Source of the DNA: an uncultured Eubacterium sp.
GTDB taxonomy: Bacteria > Bacillota > Clostridia > Lachnospirales > Lachnospiraceae
Length of the DNA: 62,311 bases
Direction: 5' to 3'
NCBI GenBank assembly: GCA_910577295.1
Contig: CAJTLS010000016.1
Span: 1 to 62,311 of the forward strand
Shown here: in pieces, positions 51,517-61,000 of the stretch
Layout of the letters: each line of letters begins with the position of its first letter
How positions within the stretch are numbered: position 1 is the first letter of the stretch
The notes under the pieces: model-generated
Database searches by the model: none
What the model was told of the DNA's origin: nothing
Seen by the model: only the letters and a program-made list of their open reading frames with translations
Program-made: the position numbers and the translations under genes

Positions 51517-52389
51517 CTAATGGTTATGCCGGACAAGCGATGTATCATCGTCTAGCGGCAATAACTCATAGTTTTCTTTTTTTAGTTTTTCTATAATTAA
51601 AGGCAGCGCCTTTAATGTTGCGGGTCTGTCCGCAGAATCGTAAAGTAAAACAACGGATGTGTCAAACTGGGATACGCTCTCCGCGATTCCTGATGCAATC
51701 TGCTCCTTTTTCGCAGAGGGATTGCTTATATCCGGACTAATCACATTCCAATCCATATAGCGCACGTTACTGCTCTCTAATACATCGGTAAATGTCTCAA
51801 GCGGCAACTGGATATGTTCGGAAGTGCTTCCTCCCGGAAAACGGTACCACTGCGGCTCATATCCGGTCACATCATGCAAATAGTTATATAATTTTTTAAA
51901 ATCTTTCGAAAATGATTCTTTTGATTCGTAAATCTCATCGTATATATGGGAATAGGAATGCATCCCCAATGTGTGTCCGTCTTTGACTATCTTCTTATAT
52001 ATCTTTTCAGCTTCATCACCTGCCTTGCCAGTAACGAAAAAGGTCGCTTTAATTTCATTTTCATTTAGTATGTCCAAAATCTCTTCCGTCTGGCTTCCCG
52101 GCCCGTCATCGAAAGTCAAATACACTTTTTTCTTTTCCGGTACCTCGGTTGGCTCCGGAGTTATAGCAGCTTCTTTTAGTTCTCCCATCTGCTGTTTCAA
52201 CTTCCACTGGCCGGTTTGCAGTTCCGCCACTTCTTTTTCTAATGAAAAGACCTTAATCATTAATATTATCGTTAGTATTGTCGGTAATATTAAAAGGGCG
52301 ATGCAGGTTCCGATAATTATTCGCTTAATCCGTCTCACCCGCCGTTTTCGATAGGCAACATTTGCTGCTTCTTCCGTATTTTCAGTCAT
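51517..52389 (-). CDS. Membrane-anchored polysaccharide deacetylase (NodB/CE4)
   Basis: A 290-residue protein: basic cytoplasmic N-terminus, one membrane helix (about 27-47), a short coiled coil, then an extracellular NodB domain. Metal and catalytic motifs: VYLTFDDGPGS (motif 1), GMHSYSH (motif 2, metal His residues) and WYRFPGGS (motif 3). It probably removes acetyl groups from peptidoglycan or another wall glycan, which changes lysozyme sensitivity in related bacteria. It is next to a bactofilin gene. A short frame overlaps its start by 4 bp. Confidence 0.92.
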   Translation of the reverse strand: MTENTEEAANVAYRKRRVRRIKRIIIGTCIALLILPTILTIILMIKVFSLEKEVAELQTGQWKLKQQMGELKEAAITPEPTEVPEKKKVYLTFDDGPGSQTEEILDILNENEIKATFFVTGKAGDEAEKIYKKIVKDGHTLGMHSYSHIYDEIYESKESFSKDFKKLYNYLHDVTGYEPQWYRFPGGSTSEHIQLPLETFTDVLESSNVRYMDWNVISPDISNPSAKKEQIASGIAESVSQFDTSVVLLYDSADRPATLKALPLIIEKLKKENYELLPLDDDTSLVRHNH

Positions 52390-52451
52390 GTTGTCTCTCC
52401 TCTTTCTCTTTTCCCTTCGCTATACCTTAGTGTTCTTCCCCAAATTACCAA
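52386..52451 (-). CDS. Possible 21-residue leader frame overlapping the deacetylase start
   Basis: AGAAGGAGG is followed ten bases later by TTG and 21 codons (MVIWGRTLRYSEGKRERGET plus T), ending at TGA that overlaps the deacetylase ATG as ATGA. A TATAAT box lies at 52496-52501 upstream, with a poor -35. The strong ribosome site and the overlap suggest translational coupling; length and lack of known relatives keep confidence low. The rest of the gap to 52602 is T- and A-rich, with no gene seen. Confidence 0.3.
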   Translation of the reverse strand: MVIWGRTLRYSEGKRERGETT

Positions 52452-52602
52452 AGTGCGACATCCTCCTTCTCACCTCTAATACATACCCATTTTCCATTAT
52501 AACATAAGACACGTTCGTTTACCACTTGTTTTTACTTTTTTTTGGTTTTTGGGTTTTTCCCTCTTCTGCCATAAGAAAAACGACAATCCGGCGTACCGCC
52601 TT

Positions 52603-54789
52603 TTACAGGAGCGGATGTTCTGCCCTCGCTTTCAGCCGCTCCCATCTCCGGTCAACTTCTAACTGGACTTCCTCAACAACCGACTTGTATTTTTCGTCGG
52701 TCAAGTGTTTTGTTCTCCCCATCATCGCGAGCCAGTCGATCACCGCTATTTTTTTTCCGCTTTTTTCTGGATTGTAACTTAACGCCGTAATGCCGTTTTC
52801 TATCTCAAACAATGGGAAATAACAGCTGTCTACCGCGGAGGCGATAACCGCCCGCTCTGTGTTCGGCTTGTCATTCCAGTTCAGCGGGCAGGCCGACAAT
52901 GTCTTAATATAGGCAGTTCCACAATGATTGGCGTATTCCTTTGCCTTAGCCGCCTTTTTAATAAAATCAATGGGATTTGATTCTGCCACGGTTGCCACAT
53001 AGGGCAGATTTGCCGCCGCCATCAGCATTGGCGAATCTTTGTGGAAAAATTTCTTGCCGTACTGCTCTTTTCCGACATGGGAAGTGGCGCTTTTCGCCCC
53101 TTTCGGCGTAGAATAGGATAGCTGATAACCGGTATTCATATAGCCGCCGTTGTCGTACTCGAAAAGAATCAGCCGGTCATTGCGTATCGCCGTTCCCAGT
53201 GCGGCAGACAGCCCGATATCCATGCCGCCGTCGCCGCTCACCATGATAAACGTAATCTCTCCCTGCGGATACTCGCCTCTGGCCTGTCTCTGGTGGAACA
53301 TCTCCACCAGTCCCGACAGCGTGGCCGCGCCATTCTGAAACAAATTGTGGATATACGGCACGCGAAACGACGTCTTCGGATAAGCGGTCGTTACTACCAT
53401 ACCACACCCTGTCTGGAACAGAAGGACGACATTGCCCCCGATACCTTTTAAAAGTAAATTGATATTTACCGGAATGCCGCACCCTGGGCAGGCGCCATGA
53501 CCGGGAGACAGACGCTTTGGCATGGCCGTTGTCTCACTGAGTCCTCCGCCGGCTCCCCATTCCGCACGCTCTTTCGTGATGGGAGCAAAGTATTCGGTCG
53601 GCTCATATGCGTTATTGCCCGCATAGATACCAACATAATCAAACCTTTTTACGTCTGTCTCATAACCGAGCAGCAGCATTTGTCTGGCATCGCTCTCATA
53701 AAAATCTCTGCCCCCCAAACCGTATATTCGGGTAAGAATCTGACACCCCGACTGCTTCTCCTGCAACATTGCTTTCAGCTCCATGGACATATTTCCGCCG
53801 CCAGCGCCGTAACTGTCCTGACGGTCGGCCGCAATAATAACTTTGGCATTCTTACATATCTGATAGAGTTCCTCTGCCGGATAAGGCCGAATCAGCTTCG
53901 TCGTAAACACACCGACTTTTTTTCCTTCTTCGCGAAGTTTGTCAACCGCCACTTTAGCCGTATGATAGGCGGAACCAAGAAGATAGAGAAGCACCTCGGC
54001 ATCTTCCGTGCGGTACGACTGCACCAAATCATATTTTCTGCCGGATATTTCCTCGTATTCGTCAAAAATCTGCGGCAGTTCTTTCATCGCCTGTTCCATC
54101 GCCATGTGAAGCTGATATTTGTTATTGAGAACGTCCGGCTCATTCATATACGAGCCGATGGATACGGGGTGTTCCAAATCTAGCGCTGAATATTGCGCAT
54201 CGTAGTTTCCAATGAAATTGCTGACCGTTTCATCCTCCGCAAAGACATGGCTTTTGCGTTTCTGATGGCTGGTGAAAAAGCCGTCGAATCCTACGATAGC
54301 CGGAAGTTGAACCCGCTCTGCCAGCTTCAGGGCACAAAGATTGAAATCGTATACTTCCTGCGGGGTATTGGCAAACAGTATCAGCCATCCAGTATTGAGC
54401 GTATACATAATATCGCTGTGATCCCCTTTAATACAGAGGGGGCCCGATACGGTACGGCACGCCACATTCATCACCATCGGGAACCTTGTGCCGGACTGTA
54501 CCGGAAGCTGCTCAATGGCATATAAAAGACCATTAGCGCTCGTGGCATTAAACACTCTTCCGCCTCCGGCAGACGCACCGTAACAGATTCCGGCAGCGCT
54601 GTGCTCTCCTTCCGCTGCAATCAGAGAAATATCATGCTCGCCGTCCGCTTTCATCAAATCTAAAAATTCGGCAATCTGTGTCGATGGCGTAATCGGATAA
54701 TATCCCATTACGTGGTAGTTAATCTGTTTGGCGGCATAGGCTGCCAATTCATTTCCGCTCTCAAATAATATTTTCTGTTCACGCCGCAT
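52603..54789 (-). CDS. 2-oxoacid:ferredoxin oxidoreductase, alpha-beta fusion
   Basis: A 728-residue fusion of the alpha and beta subunits of a pyruvate- or 2-oxoacid:ferredoxin oxidoreductase. Residues 1 to about 390 are alpha (GYYPITPSTQIAEF, EGEHSAAGICYGASAGG, then a transketolase C-terminal-like part). Residues about 430-728 are beta, with cluster cysteines in GHGACPGCGIP and the TPP site VSGDGGMDIGLSAALG plus YDNGGYMNTGYQLS. It would oxidise a 2-oxoacid to acyl-CoA and CO2 while reducing ferredoxin. The order alpha-beta differs from the single 1170-residue clostridial PFOR. Start ATG overlaps the gamma-delta stop as TGATG. The specific 2-oxoacid is undetermined. Confidence 0.92.
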   Translation of the reverse strand: MRREQKILFESGNELAAYAAKQINYHVMGYYPITPSTQIAEFLDLMKADGEHDISLIAAEGEHSAAGICYGASAGGGRVFNATSANGLLYAIEQLPVQSGTRFPMVMNVACRTVSGPLCIKGDHSDIMYTLNTGWLILFANTPQEVYDFNLCALKLAERVQLPAIVGFDGFFTSHQKRKSHVFAEDETVSNFIGNYDAQYSALDLEHPVSIGSYMNEPDVLNNKYQLHMAMEQAMKELPQIFDEYEEISGRKYDLVQSYRTEDAEVLLYLLGSAYHTAKVAVDKLREEGKKVGVFTTKLIRPYPAEELYQICKNAKVIIAADRQDSYGAGGGNMSMELKAMLQEKQSGCQILTRIYGLGGRDFYESDARQMLLLGYETDVKRFDYVGIYAGNNAYEPTEYFAPITKERAEWGAGGGLSETTAMPKRLSPGHGACPGCGIPVNINLLLKGIGGNVVLLFQTGCGMVVTTAYPKTSFRVPYIHNLFQNGAATLSGLVEMFHQRQARGEYPQGEITFIMVSGDGGMDIGLSAALGTAIRNDRLILFEYDNGGYMNTGYQLSYSTPKGAKSATSHVGKEQYGKKFFHKDSPMLMAAANLPYVATVAESNPIDFIKKAAKAKEYANHCGTAYIKTLSACPLNWNDKPNTERAVIASAVDSCYFPLFEIENGITALSYNPEKSGKKIAVIDWLAMMGRTKHLTDEKYKSVVEEVQLEVDRRWERLKARAEHPLL

Positions 54790-55880
54790 CACATCACACC
54801 TCCGTCAATTCTTTTTTCTGTTAAATATGATTCGCTGGTCACATACGAATTTGCACCAACTTCTTCATATTCCATGCGCTCAGGCAGTAAATCCTGATTG
54901 CGCATGGCATTTAACAGATGAGGATGCTCCCGTTCCACACCTTTCACTAATGCGTTTGTCGGACACACTTCGACACAGCGCAGACATCCTTTGCAATGAT
55001 GATAATCTAACCCCATATTTACCATCGCTTCTTTGCCCTTATACTCTCCCTTTTGAAATTGGAACACCATATCCGGACAGGTACTGTCACACAATCCGCA
55101 ATTGATACACCGTTCTTTGATAAACAGAGGAATATAACCCTCCCTCGACGGGGAGAGGTCGTTGGAAACCATCGAGCCAAAGCAGGGATTCACGCCGCCG
55201 ATGGGAGCATTTTCATACCCCCACTCATTCTGCACTTCCTCATATGGCACAAAAGGGAAACCGGAAGGGGTGAAATGTTTCTCTGTCATCTCCTCATAGC
55301 CTCTCCGAACTCCCGTCAGGTTGGCCTCCAACAGCGCCGGATACTTTTTGCCAATCGTCTCTTTTGCCATTTCCAGCACCGCTTCGAGTGGAATGAATTG
55401 CGATACTCTCGCAATTGCCCCCAGCATTACCATATTGATTCTGGTCTTTGATTCCATAGCTATCTTCATGGCATCGACACAATATATCGTTCCCGCGTAT
55501 AATTTCAGCCGCTGCCGAATTGTATCTGGACTGTCATCCGTATTGATAACAATACTTGTGTCCTCCGTCACTCCGGCTGTAACGGAAGACTTCCCTATCA
55601 TCGCCTCGTGGAACAGTCCGAGAATATGCGGCGTCTCTACCGGAGAATTAATCCCTATTTCCGTATCCGGATGGCTGTATCGGATAAACGCCTTTACCGG
55701 CGACCCTCTCTTCTCCGAGCCATAACTGGAAAAGCTGGCAGCATTTAAGTTCATATAAATAGCTCCCAGCTCTCCTAACATTTTTCCGCACAGATTGGCG
55801 CCAAGCCCGCCAATACTCTCTAAACGGATTTCATAATATCCATTTTCATTTGTCAAAGGTAGTGTTCCTTTATATTCCAT
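54789..55880 (-). CDS. 2-oxoacid:ferredoxin oxidoreductase, gamma-delta fusion
   Basis: A 363-residue fusion. Residues 1 to about 190 are the gamma subunit (IRLESIGGLGANLCGKMLGE, then SPVKAFIRYS), and about 225-330 the delta subunit, a two-cluster ferredoxin with RCINCGLCDSTCPDMV and HCKGCLRCVEVCPTNALV. Delta passes electrons from the beta-subunit cluster to ferredoxin. The ATG at 55880 lies nine bases after AAAGGG. Together with the alpha-beta fusion it gives a complete enzyme in two polypeptides. Confidence 0.92.
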   Translation of the reverse strand: MEYKGTLPLTNENGYYEIRLESIGGLGANLCGKMLGELGAIYMNLNAASFSSYGSEKRGSPVKAFIRYSHPDTEIGINSPVETPHILGLFHEAMIGKSSVTAGVTEDTSIVINTDDSPDTIRQRLKLYAGTIYCVDAMKIAMESKTRINMVMLGAIARVSQFIPLEAVLEMAKETIGKKYPALLEANLTGVRRGYEEMTEKHFTPSGFPFVPYEEVQNEWGYENAPIGGVNPCFGSMVSNDLSPSREGYIPLFIKERCINCGLCDSTCPDMVFQFQKGEYKGKEAMVNMGLDYHHCKGCLRCVEVCPTNALVKGVEREHPHLLNAMRNQDLLPERMEYEEVGANSYVTSESYLTEKRIDGGVM

Positions 55881-55977
55881 ACCAATCAACCCTTTTCTGT
55901 TTAAATTTCAAAATAGACCACAGGTATTATTAGTATGGGATATATTCTGTTATTTATTCCAACCGTCTTACGGCGGC

Positions 55978-55994
55978 TTGCCATCGTCCGGCTA
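55978..55994 (-). repeat. 17-bp motif at gene ends, copy A (two other copies: 58032-58048 minus, 39766-39782 plus)
   Basis: TAGCCGGACGATGGCAA occurs at the stop of the diguanylate cyclase gene. TAGCCTGACGATGGCAA occurs at the stop of the hybrid kinase gene, and TAGCCTGACGATGACAA at the stop of the 71-residue membrane protein gene. Each is read in the direction of its gene and starts at or just before the stop codon. Confidence 0.5.
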
Positions 55995-57326
55995 CGTTCT
56001 TCTGTCCCATCCACATGCTTTGTAATATTCGGATTTATCTTTGTACATTCTCTTTTCTGCCTCGGATATAAGTTTGTCCACACCTGCCAAACTGTCTTTC
56101 TCCCAGACAGCGCCTACTGCCATATGAATCCCTTTACTTATTAAATCTTTTTTGAGATATTCAATCTTTTCTCCAAACACGCTCTCTTCCATCTGTGTAC
56201 AAATTGCCAACAACTCATCGCCGCCAATGCGAAAAAGACCGTATCCGTCAAATATCTGTTTCATGCTCTCGCATGAATTGATAATAAGCCGGTCCCCTGC
56301 TTCATGTCCTTCCCTGTCATTCGTCCGTTTTAATCCGGTTACATCACAATAAACAATACCAAGACATTGATTCTGCTCCATACTTTCAATATAGTCGTTC
56401 ATCGCATGCCGGTTTCCGATTTTTGTCAACTGGTCGCAATAACTCATATCCTGAAGCGTCCGAATCAAATTTCTCCTTCTCAATGAAGATATAATAAAAT
56501 GCGCCGTGATTTGAAGCATATTTGATGCATACTCCAACGACTTCTTTGGAGGATTATCCACACCGTAAAATCCAATCGCCTCGCCATCATCATAGAGCGG
56601 CACGACTACTAAAGAATGAATATTCTGCCGTTTAAGATTCTCATACTGTAAAGGGTCTTTTTCCCGAATATCTTCTATATTTTTAATAACGATGTGTTTT
56701 CCTATGCTGAAGTTCTGATACCAGTTTGCACATACTTCGGAAGGTACATTTTGAAGATTTTCCTTTTCCGGACTGACTCCATTTGCCACCCACTCGTATG
56801 TATTATCATCGCCCCCCTCTTTATTTTTCTCAAAAATATAAACCCGTTCTCCCCCTAACGCCTTACCTAAATGCTCTAACAGTACTTCGAGCGTCTGTGA
56901 AGGCGTTTTCTTCAATAGAGCGACACGAAGTCCCTCGTTTATCATTGCCTCAAGGTTCTGATAACTTCGCAGCATACTCCCCCGCTGCTCCTGTTTCCCC
57001 GAGTCGACCGCTAACTCTATCCGGTATTTTCTGCCGTTCTCTTCGACAACGGTATCTTTCAAAATCATATGCTTGTCAAGAATCGGATTATAATACGACC
57101 ACTCTTTAAAGAAGCCCTCTTTCAGTTCATGGTTATTACAAATGGAGCAAGGGGTAGAACAATTCTGCAAGACCTCATAACACTTTTTGCCTGACATTTC
57201 CTCCAAAGACTGAAAACCATATGTATCACGCGACTTTTTATTCATATAAATCAAGTCGTAGTTTTCTGTATCGGATACATAAACGAGTTCGTCCATATTT
57301 TCAAAAAACTCCCATATTTTCTTCAT
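55992..57326 (-). CDS. PAS-GAF-GGDEF diguanylate cyclase
   Basis: A 444-residue cytoplasmic protein. An N-terminal PAS-like domain (about 1-110) contains a cysteine cluster, Cys49, Cys56, Cys60 and Cys63, that could bind a metal or an iron-sulfur cluster. A GAF domain follows (about 130-280), and a GGDEF domain (about 285-440) with GGDEL at 368-372. The final Phe to Leu change is tolerated in some active cyclases. No RxxD inhibitory site is present, so product feedback is unlikely. Sensing of redox or small molecules by the PAS/GAF part would set c-di-GMP synthesis. It sits between the ferritin-like and oxidoreductase genes. Confidence 0.9.
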   Translation of the reverse strand: MKKIWEFFENMDELVYVSDTENYDLIYMNKKSRDTYGFQSLEEMSGKKCYEVLQNCSTPCSICNNHELKEGFFKEWSYYNPILDKHMILKDTVVEENGRKYRIELAVDSGKQEQRGSMLRSYQNLEAMINEGLRVALLKKTPSQTLEVLLEHLGKALGGERVYIFEKNKEGGDDNTYEWVANGVSPEKENLQNVPSEVCANWYQNFSIGKHIVIKNIEDIREKDPLQYENLKRQNIHSLVVVPLYDDGEAIGFYGVDNPPKKSLEYASNMLQITAHFIISSLRRRNLIRTLQDMSYCDQLTKIGNRHAMNDYIESMEQNQCLGIVYCDVTGLKRTNDREGHEAGDRLIINSCESMKQIFDGYGLFRIGGDELLAICTQMEESVFGEKIEYLKKDLISKGIHMAVGAVWEKDSLAGVDKLISEAEKRMYKDKSEYYKACGWDRRT

Positions 57327-57402
57327 GCCTCTAACCTCCTGATGTTATTGTGGTTCTTTTGCTGTTTTTTCTTCCCTCTTTCATCCATTTGCAGCTCTTA
57401 CG

Positions 57403-57957
57403 CTAATTGTCTATTTCATTCATCAGCGTCTGCAATATCATAATATGATATTCTTCATCTTTGATAATTCGCATCAGCACCCGATTCACACAATTATCTT
57501 TTATCATCGTTATGTGCATCTTGTACTGCTTAATCGCCGCCCTCTCCGCTTCAATATCCGCCATGAGCATCTTCTTTGCCTGTTGCGGAATGGTCAGATA
57601 TTCGGGCGTCCACATAAGCTGCTTGCCATTGCGCAGTTTAGCAACAAAATCGACATTGCCGCCAAGCAGATGAATCAACTCTCCCAGCTTTTGTAAATGC
57701 ATCATTTCCGCTATTGCGATTCCCAAAATCGTTTTGGCAACCGGACATTTTTCACAAGACAGCCGGTTTTCGTTATTAATATACTGTGTAATCGCGGATA
57801 ACTCGGAGACCGAACCACAATAATCAACACTTAATAAATTCGCATAATTCTGATTTCTTTCCTGAACCTCCAACGGCGGATATGGCAAATCAACCATAAT
57901 CGGTTTGATACCGGCAAAACTACACGAATTGACGAGTGGACTCTTCTTTTCTTCCAT
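57403..57957 (-). CDS. Ferritin-like di-iron (or manganese) protein
   Basis: A 184-residue protein with a ferritin-like four-helix bundle. Putative metal ligands: Glu in VSELSAITQYI, Glu/His in AIAEMMHLQKL, Glu in DIEAERAAIKQY and Glu/His in IIKDEEYHIMIL. The N-terminal layout (LPYPPLEV..., then NYANLLSVDYCGS) recalls CotJC-type manganese catalases and rubrerythrin relatives. No rubredoxin CxxC pair is present, but CEKC occurs near residue 70. It may handle peroxide or iron, in keeping with the oxygen-sensitive oxidoreductase genes downstream. Exact activity unknown. Confidence 0.8.
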   Translation of the reverse strand: MEEKKSPLVNSCSFAGIKPIMVDLPYPPLEVQERNQNYANLLSVDYCGSVSELSAITQYINNENRLSCEKCPVAKTILGIAIAEMMHLQKLGELIHLLGGNVDFVAKLRNGKQLMWTPEYLTIPQQAKKMLMADIEAERAAIKQYKMHITMIKDNCVNRVLMRIIKDEEYHIMILQTLMNEIDN

Positions 57958-58040
57958 ATTTATTCTCTCCTAATATATCTTTGTATAAGTAATATATTAG
58001 TGATTCGTCACGGTGTGAATGAGAATCCGTTTTGCCATCG

Positions 58041-61000
58041 TCAGGCTAATATTTCTTTCAGCAAATCCATCAGTTTCGGAATGTCAATCGGCTTAGCCAC
58101 ATGTCCGTTCATACCGGCTTCAAACGCCTCCTTTTTATCCTCTTCAAACGCATTCGCTGTCATGGCGATAATCGGAATATCCGCAAGCTGCGGATTATCC
58201 AGCGCCCTTATTTTCTTTGTAGCCTCGTAGCCATTCATAACCGGCATCTGTATATCCATTAAAATCAAATCGTACTGATTGGCTTTGGCATTCTTCATTT
58301 TTTCCACGGCAACCGTTCCGTCGTCCGCCACATCGAGAATGAATCCTGCCTCCTCCAATATCTCTACTGCAATTTCCTGATTTATCTCATTATCCTCTAC
58401 CAGAAGAATTTTCCTGCCCTCAAAAGCGCTGTTCTCCTCTGAAACTGCTTCGTCACTGTCCATAAGAGTAAATGGAGCCTCTAAAATTTCCCTTAATTCT
58501 GAGAGGAAAATCGGTTTGGAGCAGAAAGCCGTAACACCTGCATTTCTCGCCTCCTCTTCAATGTCAGACCAGTCGTATGCCGTCAGAATAATAATCGGTT
58601 TGTCATCACCGATAATTGTGCGTATCCTCCTTACCACTTCGACACCATTCATATCCGGCATCAGCCAGTCTATAATAAATACCGCATAATCATCATTTTG
58701 CTCGCCAGCCAGCCGGGTGCGAAGTACCGCCTCTTTGCCGGACGTCGTCCAGTCAGGCCGCATGCCAATCGTAGTAAGCATTTTAGTGACGCTGGAACAG
58801 GTATTGAAATCGTCGTCCGCCACCAGCGCCCGAAGTCCTCTTAATTCCGGAATCACTTCCTGCCGCACCGGCCCGGAACAAGTCTTAAACTGTAAGGCAA
58901 CCGTGAAGGTAGTTCCTTTGCCCTCTTCGCTGGCTACAGTAATCGTACCGCCCATCATATCAACAATATTTTTCGTGATAGCCATCCCCAGACCGGTTCC
59001 CTGAATGCCGCTTATCGTACTTGTTCTCTCGCGCTCAAACGGCTCAAACACATGCTCTAAAAACTCCTGACTCATACCGATACCGGTATCTTTTACCTGA
59101 AATTCATACGAGGCGAAACCGTCTGGCGCCATCTCTTTCTGCAGAATTCGGACGCTCACAATGCCGCCATGCTTCGTAAACTTCATGGCATTGCTTAGCA
59201 GATTCAGCAAAATCTGATTCAGTCTTAGTTTATCACACAACACATGTTCATTGACAACATCGGCCGTGTCGATATAAAATTCCAATTGCTTGGACGTGAT
59301 ATCCGACTGCACAATCGTTTTCAAATCATGCATAATCTCCGGCAGCGAAGTTTCCTTTTCTTCGATTTTTACTTTGCCGCTCTCAATCCGGCTCATATCC
59401 AGCACATCATTTATCAGACTGAGCAGATGATTGCTGGAAGTAGAAATTTTGGACAAATAATTCTGAATCTGTTCCCGATTATCAATATGAGCCGCCGCCA
59501 GAGACGTAAAACCTATAATGGCATTCATTGGCGTTCTGATATCATGCGACATATTGTTGAGGAACGTAGTCTTTGCCTTGTTGGCGTGCTGCGCTGCCGC
59601 CAGCGCATCCTGCAGGTCTTTGGTCTGCTTCTCCAATAATTCTTCCATTTTCTTTTCATCATCAATGTCTACAAACAGTCCGACAAACGTAATCGGAGAA
59701 CCATCCTCTCTTCTGGACAGCCGCCCAGCCGCATGAAACCACCGCCATCCAGCATGTTTTGTCTGTAGACGGTACTGCACGTCATAGGTTTTCTCCCCTG
59801 TATAATCCCTAACCGTATCCCAGTACTCTTTTAGTATCCTCTGTTTATCTTTTTCATGTAGCAAATCCGACCATGATTCCAAGCGATTTGGAAACTCACT
59901 TTCGCTCTCGTATCCCAACATTTTTCGGAATACATCCGACCATGTGCAGGATATCAGTTCCGCCTTTTCGTTAAAATCCATACTCCAGAGACCGGAACCC
60001 ATGGCATTGTGAATATTCTGCATGGCTATCTGTTCCCGCTCGATTTGTGCATAAGCAGCTCTGATTCGGTTTCCATCTTCCTTTTCCTGCTCCAAAAGAA
60101 TCTTTGCGTTTTTTTTCGAATGGTAAATCAGCGTTAAAAATACCAAAAGCATTACCACTACCGTAATCACAATTTGAATAGCGCCGCGCTTCATCATGCC
60201 GGAACTGATAGAGCTAATCTGACTGCTTATCACATTATCCCGAACAAGTATCGCCAGCATCCAGTTTGTACCCTCTATCGGAATATAGCAGAGAGCCTCC
60301 TGCGTGCCCTCGTACTTAAAGGATACCCGCCCTGCTTTTCCGTTTGTAAAATCATTTTCCGCCGTTTTGTAACTAAAACCGGAATCCATCTCCGCTTTCT
60401 TTAAAACAGAGAGAAGATTTTCCCCGTCTTTTAAATTGCCAAAGGCTCCTTTCGTAAGCCTCTCACCATTTTGATAGTACAAATTGCAATAGGTTTCGTT
60501 TTTGTTTGTCTTTATTGTCAGCGAACTTAACATCTCGTCGATATTTATCTGAATAAAACAAACTTTAATTTGTGAACCCTGAAACGCAATATCTTTTATG
60601 GGAACAGCAAGAATAACCTGCTTCTTTGCCCCATAGAGATTCCCCGTACTGATAACAGGCTCTGTCAAATCTCCAGAAAGAAAACTATATCTGCTCAGTC
60701 CGGATGTCGTGCTGTTTTCCGTATAGACAATTCCGTTTTCATCTACGAGAGCAAACTTCTCTACCTGATAGAGGTTTTTCAGCGCACCAAGAACCCCCCG
60801 CAAAACCTCTTGCGATTCCAAATCCGTTTTTTTCAATACCTCTATCGCTTTTTCCATATAGGAAAAATGGTTTTTTAGTTCCTGTGAAACGACCTGCTGC
60901 CGACGTCCGGCAAGTTCTTCCAAATAAAATTGGCTGACCCTGTTTACCGCTTCGTTTGTGCCAACCCTCGCACTGCTGGACACCCATATCATGGTGACGA

